Of a stretch of DNA of 64,000 nt, positions 25,019 through 34,856 are shown piece after piece; the stretch's first letter is position 1, and each line of letters starts with the position of its first letter. The translations under genes were made by a program, and so were the position numbers. This DNA is from Desulfosarcina sp. (GTDB taxonomy: Bacteria > Desulfobacterota > Desulfobacteria > Desulfobacterales > Desulfosarcinaceae). The notes under the pieces were generated by a model. The model made no database searches and was not told the origin of the DNA. It saw only the letters and a program-made list of their open reading frames with translations. The stretch lies in assembly GCA_014237405.1 (NCBI GenBank), contig JABZFO010000113.1, forward strand, positions 1 to 64,000, written 5' to 3'.

Positions 25019-26860
25019 ATGCGTAACGCACTGATGTTGCGTGCCTATCGGCACTCATTCCAGATTCGCCTTTTTGCTGCCATAACGGGGATGACCATCC
25101 TTTTTATCGCCGCGACTGGATATTTTTCCTATCTTCTGGGAAGGCGGTCGGTGGAGAAACAGATCGAGCGGTACGCCGTCGGCACGGCGGCCCAGATTAC
25201 CGAGCGGGTCCGCACCTTTCTGTTGCAGCCGGCGAAAGAAGTCAGCCTGCTCAGCGCAGCCATTGAAAACGGATTTATCGATCCGTCGAACGCAAAAGCG
25301 TTGATCCGGTTTTTTCACCTGGTCCAGGATGACTACCCGGAATTTCTCAATATCAATTACGGGGACAAGGATGGTCGGTTTACCATGGTTCCGCCGCAGC
25401 GGCCTGAGGTGCACAAGCTGTTCGATCCCAGGATACGGCCCTGGTATGTGGGCGCCCTTGAGCAGAAGCGCCTTTACTGGACCCAGGTTTACGTGTTTGC
25501 CTCTTCTCAGCATCCCGGGATCACGGTGTCCACACCGGTAATGGATAAGAATCGGTCCGTTTCCGGGGTTTGTGCCATCGATATCGACCTGTCCACGTTT
25601 TCCCGGTTTTTAAACACGTTGAAAATCGGGGAAAAAGGGTATGCCTATATCATCGACAATGAACAGGGCCGTGTCATCGCTCACCCGGAACTGCTCAACC
25701 CCCATTTCAATCCGGACCAGATCCGCTTCTTGAATGCTGGTTTGACCAGCCTTAAAGCATCAAACAAAACGTTCGATCTCGTTGTTGTCAAGGGAGAAGC
25801 GTTCTTCACCGCCTACACCGATTATCCCGAAAGCAACTGGTCGGTGGGCGTAAATCTTCCCGTATCGGATTTTCTTGAAAACATCAATGCCATCAAGAAA
25901 GCGACAGCGACCCTGGTCCTGGTGGCGATCTGCATCTCGTGCGTCGTCAGTTATCTGGTGGCCCTGACCATCGTCAAACCCCTCAGAACCCTGGAGCAGG
26001 GCATCAAGCGGGTCAGTGCCGGCGATCTGGACTATAAGGTCAGGCTTCACGACCCCAGCATTGTCGGGACTCTGGCAGATGCTTTCAACCAGATGGCCGC
26101 TTCACTGAAGCAGAGTCAGAAAGAGCTGAAGAAAACCTACTTCGAACTGGCGGAGAAAGAGAAAATGGCCGCCCTGGGGCAGCTCACTGCAGGTATCGCC
26201 CACGAAATCAAAAATCCTCTGGGCATTATCCTCGGTTCGGCCCAGGTGGTGGCCAACCCCAAAAAGCCGGAAGCCATGAGAAACCGGGCGGCACAGTTCA
26301 TCATCGATGAGGTGATCCGGCTGAACAACACCTTAACGGCCTTTCTTGCCTTTGCCCGGCCGGCCCCGCCCAACCTGGTCAAGACAGACCTGATTCAACT
26401 GCTGGATGAGACCCTGGAAAGCATCTCAGAGACCTTTGACAACCAGATGATTCAAGTTGAAAAAACGATTGGCGCCCCCACTGTCCAGTGCGCTGCAGAC
26501 CCGGATCAAATGCGGCAAGTGTTTTTGAACATCCTGCTCAACGCGACCCAGGCGATGCCCAGCGGCGGCAGGCTGACCGTAAAGGCTGTTTTGAAGAAAC
26601 AACGTACCGCGGCAGATACTGGTCGATTCATCGTCATAACCATAAGCGATACGGGAGAGGGCATCAATTCAGATCGATTGGAAAAAATATTCGAACCCTT
26701 CGCCACATTCAAAGATGACGGAACCGGGTTAGGTTTGTCCATCGTCACCCAGATACTGAAGCTGCACCATGCCGGCATCACCGTTGAAAGCGAACCGGGC
26801 AGAGGCAGTGTATTTGCGATCCATTTTCCCTGTTCAGAGGAAACCAACCATGCATCATAA
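25019..26860 (+). CDS. Membrane sensor histidine kinase (dCache-HAMP-HisKA-HATPase)
   Basis: 613 residues. TM1 about 19-39, a periplasmic dCache/PAS-like domain to about 290 (including 'RPWYVGALEQKRLYWTQVYV'), TM2 'LVLVAICISCVVSYLVALTI', HAMP ('LEQGIKRVSAGDLDYKVRL'), then HisKA with phospho-acceptor His395 in 'LGQLTAGIAHEIKNPLGIIL'. HATPase motifs: N box 'QVFLNILLNATQAMP', G1 'ISDTGEGIN', F box 'IFEPFATFKDDGTGLGL'. The stop overlaps the regulator start by 11 bases, indicating translational coupling. Together with the regulator it resembles DctBD-type control of TRAP transporters. Confidence 0.92.
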   Translation: MRNALMLRAYRHSFQIRLFAAITGMTILFIAATGYFSYLLGRRSVEKQIERYAVGTAAQITERVRTFLLQPAKEVSLLSAAIENGFIDPSNAKALIRFFHLVQDDYPEFLNINYGDKDGRFTMVPPQRPEVHKLFDPRIRPWYVGALEQKRLYWTQVYVFASSQHPGITVSTPVMDKNRSVSGVCAIDIDLSTFSRFLNTLKIGEKGYAYIIDNEQGRVIAHPELLNPHFNPDQIRFLNAGLTSLKASNKTFDLVVVKGEAFFTAYTDYPESNWSVGVNLPVSDFLENINAIKKATATLVLVAICISCVVSYLVALTIVKPLRTLEQGIKRVSAGDLDYKVRLHDPSIVGTLADAFNQMAASLKQSQKELKKTYFELAEKEKMAALGQLTAGIAHEIKNPLGIILGSAQVVANPKKPEAMRNRAAQFIIDEVIRLNNTLTAFLAFARPAPPNLVKTDLIQLLDETLESISETFDNQMIQVEKTIGAPTVQCAADPDQMRQVFLNILLNATQAMPSGGRLTVKAVLKKQRTAADTGRFIVITISDTGEGINSDRLEKIFEPFATFKDDGTGLGLSIVTQILKLHHAGITVESEPGRGSVFAIHFPCSEETNHAS

Positions 26861-28232
26861 AGTGCTCATCGCCGAAGATGAATCCAGAATGCGCGAAGTG
26901 ATAACCATGCTGCTCAGCGATCTTCCCCTTGATTTTGTGGAAGCCAGAGACGGCAAAGAAGCCATCGACCTGTTTGACAACGATACGTTCAGCCTGGTCG
27001 TTACCGACATCAAGCTCCCCAAAGTCAACGGAATGGAGATCCTCCAGCACGTCAAGATGATGGATTCCGAACTGCCGGTGATCGTGATTACGGCCTACGG
27101 ATCCATTGAAAACGCGGTTGAAGCCATCCATCTGGGGGCCTTCGATTACGTTACCAAACCGTTCAAAGAGGACCGGCTGCGGGACTGTGTGGAAAAGGCC
27201 CTTCGGATCAGCCGGCTGACATCTGAGGTACGGTATCTTCGCAAAGAGATCGAGAGAAAGTACAACTTCGGCAATATCATCGGCAACTCACCCCAAATCT
27301 GCGATGTGCTGCGGCAGGCAGGCAGGGTGGCCGGAACCAACACTACTGTATTGGTGACCGGGGAAAGCGGCACCGGTAAGGAACTGCTCAGTAAGGCCCT
27401 TCATTTCAACAGTGCCCGAGCGGCAGGGCCCTTTCTGCCGGTCAACTGCGCAGCCATACCAGCCCCGCTGTTGGAATCGGAGCTCTTCGGGTATGAAGAG
27501 GGGGCCTTTACCGGCGCCGTCCGCCGGCAAAAGGGAAAGCTCGAACAGGCCTCCGGCGGAACCCTTTTTATGGATGAAATCGGCGATATGGCGGTGGACG
27601 TGCAGGCCAAATTGCTGCGGGTACTCGAATCACACAGTTTTCAGCGTTTAGGCGGGTCGACACCCATCAACACCGATGTTCGTTTGATTGCGGCAACCAA
27701 CCAGAACTTGGAAAAGTTGGTCAACAAGAAGTTATTTCGTGAAGACCTCTACTACCGGATCAATGTATTTCCCCTTCATATCCCCCCCCTTCGGGATCGC
27801 CAGGAAGACATCGGTCCTTTGGCCAACGCCTTCATTCGAGACTTCAGCACCGCCTTCGGTCGCAAGATGCCCAAACTCTCCGACAAAGCGCTTTCTCTGC
27901 TGGTGGCCCATCCCTGGAAAGGCAATATCCGGGAATTGAAAAATGTGATCGAAAGGGCGCTGATTCTCTGCAAGGGTGATCAGATCACGACCCGGCACCT
28001 GATCCTGCAAACCAGCAACAACCTCCGTTTTAACGAGATGGATATGGAGAAGATGGTCAACGTAATGATCAACGGTGGAGGCTTCGACATCGTCGATCTG
28101 GAAACCCGATTCGTCCGGCGAGCCATGCACCTGGCAAAGAACAATGTATCCAAAGCCGCCCGGCTCTTGGGCCTCACCCGCCCCACCCTGCGGTACCGGC
28201 TGGAGAAGTACAACATCGACATTTCCGAATGA
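26850..28232 (+). CDS. Sigma-54-dependent response regulator (NtrC/DctD type)
   Basis: 460 residues. Receiver domain with phospho-acceptor Asp53 in 'LVVTDIKLPKVNGMEIL'; AAA+ domain with Walker A 'GESGTGKELL', the sigma-54 contact loop 'EGAFTGAVRRQKGK' and Walker B 'GGTLFMDEIGDMA'; C-terminal Fis-type helix-turn-helix 'VSKAARLLGLTRPTLRYRLE'. All elements needed to activate RpoN polymerase are intact. The ATG at 26850 lies inside the kinase 3' end; the upstream frame to 26769 is rejected. The likely targets are the two sigma-54 promoters at 23822-23868. Confidence 0.94.
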   Translation: MHHKVLIAEDESRMREVITMLLSDLPLDFVEARDGKEAIDLFDNDTFSLVVTDIKLPKVNGMEILQHVKMMDSELPVIVITAYGSIENAVEAIHLGAFDYVTKPFKEDRLRDCVEKALRISRLTSEVRYLRKEIERKYNFGNIIGNSPQICDVLRQAGRVAGTNTTVLVTGESGTGKELLSKALHFNSARAAGPFLPVNCAAIPAPLLESELFGYEEGAFTGAVRRQKGKLEQASGGTLFMDEIGDMAVDVQAKLLRVLESHSFQRLGGSTPINTDVRLIAATNQNLEKLVNKKLFREDLYYRINVFPLHIPPLRDRQEDIGPLANAFIRDFSTAFGRKMPKLSDKALSLLVAHPWKGNIRELKNVIERALILCKGDQITTRHLILQTSNNLRFNEMDMEKMVNVMINGGGFDIVDLETRFVRRAMHLAKNNVSKAARLLGLTRPTLRYRLEKYNIDISE

Positions 28233-29080
28233 CGACCACGATGACCGGCAAACAAGCAGAACCGAGGATCAGCGTTGTCCTTCCCACATACAATCGGGCC
28301 TGGATCTTAAAGGAAGCGATCGATTCGGTACTCCATCAGGATTACGGAAATTTTGAACTGATCGTGGTGGACGACGGCTCCACAGATGAGACCCCTCACC
28401 TGCTCTCAGCTTACCAGGGTCGGATCACCGTCATCCGGCAGCAGAACCAGGGGGTCAGTGCGGCAAGAAATGCCGGCATCCGGGCTGCGGGCGGGGACCT
28501 GATCGCCCTGCTGGACTCGGACGACACCTGGCTGCCGGGAAAACTGACCGCCCAGGTGGATTTCTTCAGCGCCCATCCCGATGCCCGGATCTGCCAGACC
28601 GAAGAGATCTGGGTCCGCAACGGCGCGCGGGTAAATCCGGGCAAGCGCCACCGCAAGGAAACGGGCATGATCTTCGAACGAAGCCTGGCCCTGTGCCTGG
28701 TAAGCCCGTCGGCGGTGATGATGCGAAAATCGCTCCTGGACGAGGTGGGGCTGTTCGACGAATCCCTGCCCGCCTGCGAGGATTACGACCTGTGGCTGCG
28801 CATCGCCTGGAAGCACCCCATCCACCTGATCCACCAGCCGCTGATCGTCAAGCGCGGCGGGCACGGGGACCAGCTTTCCCGAATGCCCGAGTTGGACAAA
28901 TACCGGATCCGGTCCATCGCCCGGCTGCTGGAGAGCGACTGCCTCTCCCCAAACCAGAAAAAAGCCGCACGCGCCATGCTGAAAACCAAATGCGCCATCT
29001 ACGCCCAGGGCTGCCGCAAGCGGGGACGGATCGAAGATGCAGACTATTATGAACAGTTGGGAATAGATCGGAGTTCATAG
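28229..29080 (+). CDS. Family 2 glycosyltransferase
   Basis: 283 residues with a GT-A fold: 'ISVVLPTYNRAWILKEAIDS', 'FELIVVDDGSTDETPHLL', 'QQNQGVSAARNAGIRAAGGD' and the DxD-type 'IALLDSDDTWLPGKL', followed by the catalytic-region 'LPACEDYDLWLRIAWKHP'. It transfers a sugar from a nucleotide-sugar to an unknown acceptor in the cytoplasm. It overlaps the response-regulator stop by 4 bases, so it belongs to the same transcript, an unexpected partner for a transport two-component system. Confidence 0.9.
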   Translation: MTTTMTGKQAEPRISVVLPTYNRAWILKEAIDSVLHQDYGNFELIVVDDGSTDETPHLLSAYQGRITVIRQQNQGVSAARNAGIRAAGGDLIALLDSDDTWLPGKLTAQVDFFSAHPDARICQTEEIWVRNGARVNPGKRHRKETGMIFERSLALCLVSPSAVMMRKSLLDEVGLFDESLPACEDYDLWLRIAWKHPIHLIHQPLIVKRGGHGDQLSRMPELDKYRIRSIARLLESDCLSPNQKKAARAMLKTKCAIYAQGCRKRGRIEDADYYEQLGIDRSS

Positions 29081-29124
29081 TTCTTATCCCCCGCATCTGC
29101 TCTGATCAAACGCACCGAAAACCC

Positions 29125-29345
29125 AGGGCAACCACATGGGGTTGCCCCTACGCCCACCCCCTGCCATTGTTCTTGCCCTTCCCCTTGAACCCTCGCACTT
29201 ATATCATCCTCTCGATCTCGCCGATCAGGGCAACCACAGGGGGTTGCCCCTACGCCCGGTTCCCTGCCATTGTTCTTGCCCTTCCCCTTGAACCCTCGAA
29301 TCCTTGAACCCTCGCACTTATATCATCCTCTCGATCTCGCCGATC
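29125..29345. repeat. Tandem duplication including the 3' end of hrpA
   Basis: A unit of about 102 bases (29125-29226) is repeated at 29227-29345 with a 16-base insertion (AATCCTTGAACCCTCG) in the second copy. Each unit starts with the palindrome GGGCAACC-A..-GGGGTTGCCC and ends with the last ten codons of the leftward helicase gene (CTTATATCATCCTCTCGATC...). Only the right copy is in frame with hrpA. The duplication is recent: copies differ at only a few positions. Confidence 0.8.
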
Positions 29346-32300
29346 AGCTTTTTCAGCCGCTTAACCGACACCGGCCCGTCGGTACCCACCTCCTGGGCAA
29401 AGACCGACACCTTGTACTCCTCGATCATCCAGAAAAAAACTTCAACGGCCGCCCGCTTTTCAGCAGATGTCGACGAATCCATGGACTGGAGCATGCGGTT
29501 CAGGTGATCGGCAAACGGCGCCAGCATGGTTTCCCGGGCCCGGTCCTTCTCCAGGTCGGTGGTTCCACGCTGGACCCGGATGGACAGGGCTCTCAGATAA
29601 CGCACCAGGTGCGACAGGCGCTGCCGGTCATAGAGAAGGACGAAGTTATCGGGGACCAGGCGGGTCAGTTCGTCCTTCAGGGTCTTTAGGAACTGCTCCG
29701 CCACCGGTGCGAGGATGCGCTTTTTTTCCACGTCCATGATCCGGCACCGGGCCTCGTGGTGGGCCTCGACCACGGCGATGACCGCATCCCGCAGATCCTG
29801 GCCGCACTGGTGCACCCGCAGCGCAGTCAGCTCGTTCAATCGGGCGTTGTAGTCCGCCGCAGTGAGGGCGTTCAGAGAAAACAACTCTCGGGTGACGCAC
29901 TGGAACAGCTGCCCCTCGATTGCCCCCATACCACCGAAATAATGGGCCTGACGTTTCAGCAGCGCCGGCAGCTTCAAATTCTTTTTCAGAAATTTGAGAT
30001 CTTCGGTAAAATGGCGGGTCAGCAGGGCCGCAACTCCTTCGACATGCGCCGCATCGGCCGCCTTCAAATCGCTGAACAGCCGGACCCGGATCTCACTGCC
30101 GCCGGTATCCAGCCTGGGAAAAAGGCGCCACGGTGTACCACGATTGTCGTCGGCGGTGAGCACTTCCGGAAGGTCCTCGAAATCCCATTGCATGATTCCC
30201 TTTCGCTCCCATTGCCGTTTCAATGTTTTCAGCCCCGACGGTATGGCCGGATCTCCCGATTCCCGGTCCAACAGGTATTCGTCCCGGCCGCTGGCCACAA
30301 CCCGGCCCTTGGCATCGGTGATGGCCAGGCGCATCTTCAAATGGTCCGGCAGGTCATCCACGGGCCAGGCCGCCGCCGGAATATCCACATTCAGGCGCTG
30401 AAAGAGAAACCGGCTCAGGGCGGTGGGCAGGCTTTCCCGGCCCCGGAGCATCTCGCGGATAATGGTCTTCACAGTGTCGGCCACCGGAACCAGCTTGACC
30501 CGGTAAGCTTTGGGCAGCCCCTTGATCAGGGCGGTAATCTTTTCGGTCAGCATGCCGGGCACCAGCCAGTCCAACTGCTGCCGGGGTACGTCGCCGGTCG
30601 CTTCCGAGGGAATGGTCACAGTAACGCCATCGGCCTCCGTTCCCGGCTCGAACGCATAATCACAGTCCAGGATCCGGTGGCCCAGGTCCAGCTGCCGGGG
30701 AAACTGGTCCAACACTTCCGGATCCGGTGCGTAGCGGATCAGCATCTCCCGGTCCAACCGCAGGAAACGGTCGTTTCCCTGTTTTCGTATCTGGTGCTTC
30801 AAGGTTCGGATGTCGAAAATGCCGGAAATTCGTTCCTTGTAGAACGCCACCAGCACCTCGTCGTCCACCAGAATATCCCGCCTCCGGATCCGGTCCTCCA
30901 TGCTGCGCACTGCTTCCACCAGGGCGGCATTGTGGTCCATGAACCCCAGCGGCTGTCTCACGTCCCCTTCCACCAGGGCGCTGCGGATAAAGATGTCCGA
31001 AGCCTGCAGTGGGTCGATGCGGCCGAAGGCCACGCGCCGGTCCTGGACGATGGGCAGGCCGAACAGGGTCACCTGCTCCCGAGCCACAACCTCTCCGCGG
31101 CTGCGCTCCCAGTGGGGATCGGACCAGCTGGTGCGGCACAGGTCACCGCCCAGCGGCTCCAGCCAGGCCACGTCCACCACCGCCGCCTTGCGGGCAAACA
31201 GGCGGGAGGTCTCCACCATCTCCGCCGCCACGATCCAGTTGCCCGGATTCTTGAACAGGCCCGAACCGGGGAAAAGCATCACTTCGCGATCCTTGGCCGC
31301 CCTGAAGAACACCTTCTCTTTTTTCAGGGCGATGTTGGACAAAAAACCGCTCAGGATGGAGCGGTGAATGGCGGCATACAGGGGATGGAACGCCCCGTCA
31401 TCAGCCTGGCCGGCCGCTGAAAGATCCGGAGGAGCCTGGCCGTTGGCCTTCAGCGGGCTAAACCGCTGCTCCTTCAGCACTGCCATGATCTGGCCGTGGA
31501 TGTCCCGCCATTCGCGGATCCGCCGGAAGGAAAGAAAATGCTTCCGGCAGAACTTTTTCAGCAGGTTCATGGTGCCGGGCCGGCTGGCGCCGTCATGGAC
31601 CGCCTGCCAGATGTTGAGAATGGTGATGAAGTCGGACAGGGGATCCACAAACTGCCGGTGAGCCTGGTCGGCCAGGGCCTCTTTCTCCAGGGGCCGCTCC
31701 CGAACGTCCTGGATGCTCAAGGCGGCGGCGATGATGACGATTTGCCTGAGACAACCTTCCTTTTGCGCTTCGATGAGCATTCGGGAAAGCCGGGGATCGA
31801 TAGGCAACCGGGCCATGGTGCGGCCGTTTTCCGTCAATTGATATCGCACGGCGCCTTTCCGTTTTTCGTTCACTCGCTGGATGGCCCCCAGTTCCACCAG
31901 CAGATCGAATCCGTCCCGAATGCTTTTTTCCGCCGGCCGGTCAATGAATGGAAAATCGGCGATCTCTCCGAGTTTGAGCGCGATCATCCGCAGGATGACC
32001 TCGGCCAGATTGGACCGGAGGATTTCCGGCTGGGTGAACAGGGGCCGGTTAAGATAGTCCTCCTCGGGATAGAGCCGGATGCACACCCCGTTTTCCACGC
32101 GCCCGCAGCGCCCTTTGCGCTGGTCGGCACTGCTTCTGGATATGGGCACCACCGGCAGGGAGGTGGTTCGAGACCGGGGCACGTACTGGGAGATGCGCGC
32201 CAGGCCCGTGTCGACCACGTACTTGATGCCCGGAATGGTGATAGAGGTTTCCGCCACGTTGGTGGCCACGATAATCTTGCGGGCCGCGATTCCTGCGAAA

Positions 32301-33231
32301 ACTTTTCGCTGCTCCGCGGCACTGAGCCGGGCAAACAGCGGCAGGATCACGGTCCGCGGGAAATGGCGGCCTCCCAGCGTCTCGCAGGTCTCCCGGATAT
32401 CCTGCTCGGTGGGCATGAAGATCAGGATGTCGCCCCGGGTGTGGCGCGCCACCAGCTGATCCACGGCCAGTACCGCCAACTCAACAGCCGTGCGGTCTTC
32501 CTTCTCTTCCGGGTCGACATCGGGGTATAAATAACGGGTCTCTACCGGGTAAAGCCGCCCTGAAACCTCGATCACCGGTGCATCGTCAAATGCCTTGGAG
32601 AATTTCTCGGTATCGATGGTGGCCGAGGTAATGATCAGCTTCAGGTTCCTGCGTTTGTGGACCAGCTGTTTCAGGATGCCCAGCACGAAGTCGATGTTCA
32701 GGCTGCGCTCGTGGGCCTCGTCCACGATGATGGTGTCGTACTCGTTGAGCCAGGGATCTCCCTGGGTTTCCGCCAGCAGAATGCCGTCTGTGACCACCTT
32801 GATGTAAGCGTCGGGATCAGTCTTGTTCTGAAAGCGAATTTTGTAGCCCACCGATTGGCCGAGATCCTCCCCCAGCTCCTCGGCAATGCGGGCGGAATCT
32901 GGGTGGTTTTGCCGGATCCGGTCTCACCGGAGATGATGGTCACCGGATTTTTTTGGATACTGTCGATTATCAAAGATTTTGCATCGGTAATGGGCAGGTG
33001 GGTCAGGTTCTGAAAGCAAGGGACCCGTTCACGGCGACGCTGCCTTCTGGCAACGGCGTTACGGATGCGCGGCGCCAGATTGGCCAGGCGTCGGGTTAAG
33101 TCATCGTCCGCCAGCTTTTTCCGGGACCGCACCAGCCGGTCCAGTTCACGGCGCAGGGCGATGCCGTCGCTGTGCATGACCTTTTTCAGCTGCGTTCTGA
33201 ACTGGTCAATCTGTTTTCGGTTGTCGGTCAC
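29318..33231 (-). pseudogene. hrpA: ATP-dependent RNA helicase HrpA (DEAH box), interrupted near motif Ia
   Basis: A ~1300-residue HrpA-type helicase. The N-terminal frame (33231-32698) has Walker A 'ETGSGKTTQIP'; the second frame (32851-29318) resumes at 'RIAEELGEDLGQSVGYKIRF' and carries 'IIVDEAHERSLNID' (DEAH), 'ITSATIDTEKF', 'QRKGRCGRVENG', the helicase-associated domain and the DUF3418 C-terminal region. The ~27 residues that normally join Walker A to this point, including the conserved TQPRR motif Ia, are absent and the frame shifts at about 32889-32898. As written it encodes two non-functional parts. Compare with the same kind of gap in acsD, acsB, acsE and the HNH gene. Confidence 0.85.
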
Positions 33232-33283
33232 GCAACTTCCTGTTCCCCTGAATTAACCGGTTTCACGGCGCCCCTTTATAGAA

Positions 33284-33310
33284 CCCTCTCAAAAAGCATT
33301 TTTGAGAGGG
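33284..33310. other. Perfect hairpin upstream of hrpA
   Basis: CCCTCTCAAAAA-GC-ATTTTTGAGAGGG is an almost perfect stem of 12 base pairs with a tiny loop. It lies between the divergent hrpA and 33481 genes, so it is not a classical terminator for either. It may be an attenuator or protein-binding site. Confidence 0.45.
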
Positions 33311-33480
33311 CTTCTACCATGACCAATAATGATTACAACCCTTTTTGCCGGCTGCCATCCGCGAATCGTTCAATCCATCCGGTTCTTATTTGTGCCGGTT
33401 ATCTTTATCTGCTAAGGATTGGAAGGAAATAGATTGAGCAAAATTCCCGACGCATACAGGAATTGAAATTCGGAGGCATG

Positions 33481-34047
33481 ATGAGGGACTATTATAAGTG
33501 GCTTGGGTCGATCGCCGTTATCTGTTTAGCCGTGGTTCTGACCGGCGGGATCGACCAGACGACCAAAGATGCGCTTAAGGTCAAACACATACTCAGGACC
33601 ATCGAAAGGCAACACCCCCGGTCCGATGGCAGAGATCTCACCGCTGAAGTGACTGAAAAAGAGCTGAACGCCTACATCGCCAACCGTCTGGCACAGGAAA
33701 AAAGACCGGTGGTCAAAAGCCTCAAGGTCGATCTGTTGGATAGAAACCATGTTCAAGGAAAAATCAGGTTTGCAGTGGATTTTATAAATCTTGCCGACCT
33801 TCTTGGCGATGATTTGGATTTCGATTTCAAAGGCATCTTTTATACCCGGGATGGTGCGGCCCGTCTTGATCTGATCTCTCTGCACCTTTGCGGCCAACCC
33901 GTCAAGCCACAAGTGCTGGATTACGTACTCAGTACCGCGGCGCGGTATTACGGAGCCGAACTCGGCAGTAGCAGCGACTGGTATAAATTGCCCAAAGGGA
34001 TAAAACGGATAAGTGTAAATCAAGCCCAGGCCGTCCTATATTACTAA
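33481..34047 (+). CDS. Hypothetical protein with N-terminal membrane anchor
   Basis: 188 residues. A single N-terminal hydrophobic segment ('WLGSIAVICLAVVLTGGI') acts as signal or anchor; the rest is a soluble, probably periplasmic domain with mixed strands and helices ('TEKELNAYIANRLAQEKRPV', 'VKSLKVDLLDRNHVQGKIRF'), somewhat like LPS-biogenesis or lipid-binding barrels, but no family can be named. The ATG at 33481 has GGAGG at 5 bases; the ATGs at 33463 and 33478 are less well placed. Confidence 0.6.
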   Translation: MRDYYKWLGSIAVICLAVVLTGGIDQTTKDALKVKHILRTIERQHPRSDGRDLTAEVTEKELNAYIANRLAQEKRPVVKSLKVDLLDRNHVQGKIRFAVDFINLADLLGDDLDFDFKGIFYTRDGAARLDLISLHLCGQPVKPQVLDYVLSTAARYYGAELGSSSDWYKLPKGIKRISVNQAQAVLYY

Positions 34048-34049
34048 CT

Positions 34050-34207
34050 CGTGCCCATCCATGATTGAGAATCATGGATGGAAGGCGTTAGCTTTTAGCC
34101 ATTAGGTTTTAGATAAAACGGTTAAAAAACAGGGTATTATTTAATTGCTAACTGCTAAGAGCCAATAGCTCCATCCTGAAATCTTGGATTTATGGATGGA
34201 CACTAAC
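34050..34207. repeat. Terminal-inverted-repeat element containing a TTAGC palindrome (copy E)
   Basis: The ends are inverted: CGTGCCCATCCATGATT at the left and ATGGATGGACAC at the right, the same GTGTCCATCC-type termini as copy C at 58233-58380. The left end also folds on itself (CATCCATGATT/AATCATGGATG). Inside lies a second palindrome (TTAGCTTTTAGCCATTAG ... TTGCTAACTGCTAAGAGC), related to the element at 62076-62221. No coding sequence. It resembles a non-autonomous MITE-like element, possibly one nested in another. Confidence 0.6.
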
Positions 34208-34213
34208 TCGCGT

Positions 34214-34546
34214 TCAGCGATTGCTTTCATGAACAATTTCGGGAAAATGCCCCTCCTTGCAGATCAATCCTTCAATCGGCTGATCGAACACCACGGAAAA
34301 CCCCTTGGGGTTGCTCCGCACCACCATCCCCGTGACCTGGAGCTGGTTTTCGAATTCGAAAACCGGGAATTGGAGTTCAATGGGCTGCCCTTCGGCGATC
34401 CCCCGCCAGGTCCTGACAAATATCCCCGTGGCACCAATATTTTTGATGATATCCCGGAACGTCCCCTCCTTGACGGTGTATTTCGCAATAATGAAGGCCG
34501 CTCGACGGGGAAATCGGCGCTGATTCTGATTCGATTTTGCGTTCAT
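34214..34546 (-). CDS. PilZ domain protein
   Basis: 110 residues. The PilZ signature 'RRFPRRAAFIIAKY' (R-x3-R) and the later 'IGATGIFVRTW' (D/N-x-S/A-x-x-G) are recognisable, with 'GQPIELQFPV' strand order as expected. PilZ domains bind cyclic di-GMP; here the DxSxxG motif reads NIGATG, so binding may be weakened. The ATG at 34546 is preferred; a GTG at 34576 would extend it by 10 residues. A stand-alone PilZ adaptor with no obvious neighbour partner. Confidence 0.8.
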   Translation of the reverse strand: MNAKSNQNQRRFPRRAAFIIAKYTVKEGTFRDIIKNIGATGIFVRTWRGIAEGQPIELQFPVFEFENQLQVTGMVVRSNPKGFSVVFDQPIEGLICKEGHFPEIVHESNR

Positions 34547-34623
34547 TGAGTCAGTAGGGGCGGGATTGATCCCCACCCGGTTCTTTTTTGATAGAATTGG
34601 CGGCTAATGGTTGGCTCTTATTG

Positions 34624-34766
34624 GCGTCTATCCAGAAATGGTAGATTGGGGTCCAGATCAAGGCCGCAGGGTTTTGGAACCCGCAGGCGTAGCAACGCTA
34701 CGTTGAGGATTTCCAAAACACGAGAACGCAGAGCTGGGCCGCAAGATGCCGTTTCCGGATGGGCAC
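34624..34766. repeat. Palindromic dispersed repeat, copy B
   Basis: Imperfect terminal inverted repeats TATCCAGAAATGG (left) and CCGTTTCCGGATG (right), with an internal GATCAAGGC. The middle stem GTTTTGGAA (34671-34679)/TTCCAAAAC (34711-34719) is perfect, and the inner stem CGTAGC/GCTACG (34688-34702) closes on AAC. The linker GCAGG...GAGG is shared with copies C and D while the stems differ. Non-coding. Confidence 0.65.
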
Positions 34767-34856
34767 CACAAAAAATCATCGGTTCCGGCAACAAGCCGGA
34801 ACCGATGGCGTGGTGATACGTTGACGGCCCGAAGCTCAGGACTCCGGAATTGCCGT

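Noticed and set aside
29756-31420. 554-codon forward frame
   Set aside because: Antisense to hrpA, in the complementary phase of a GC-rich gene; no protein features.
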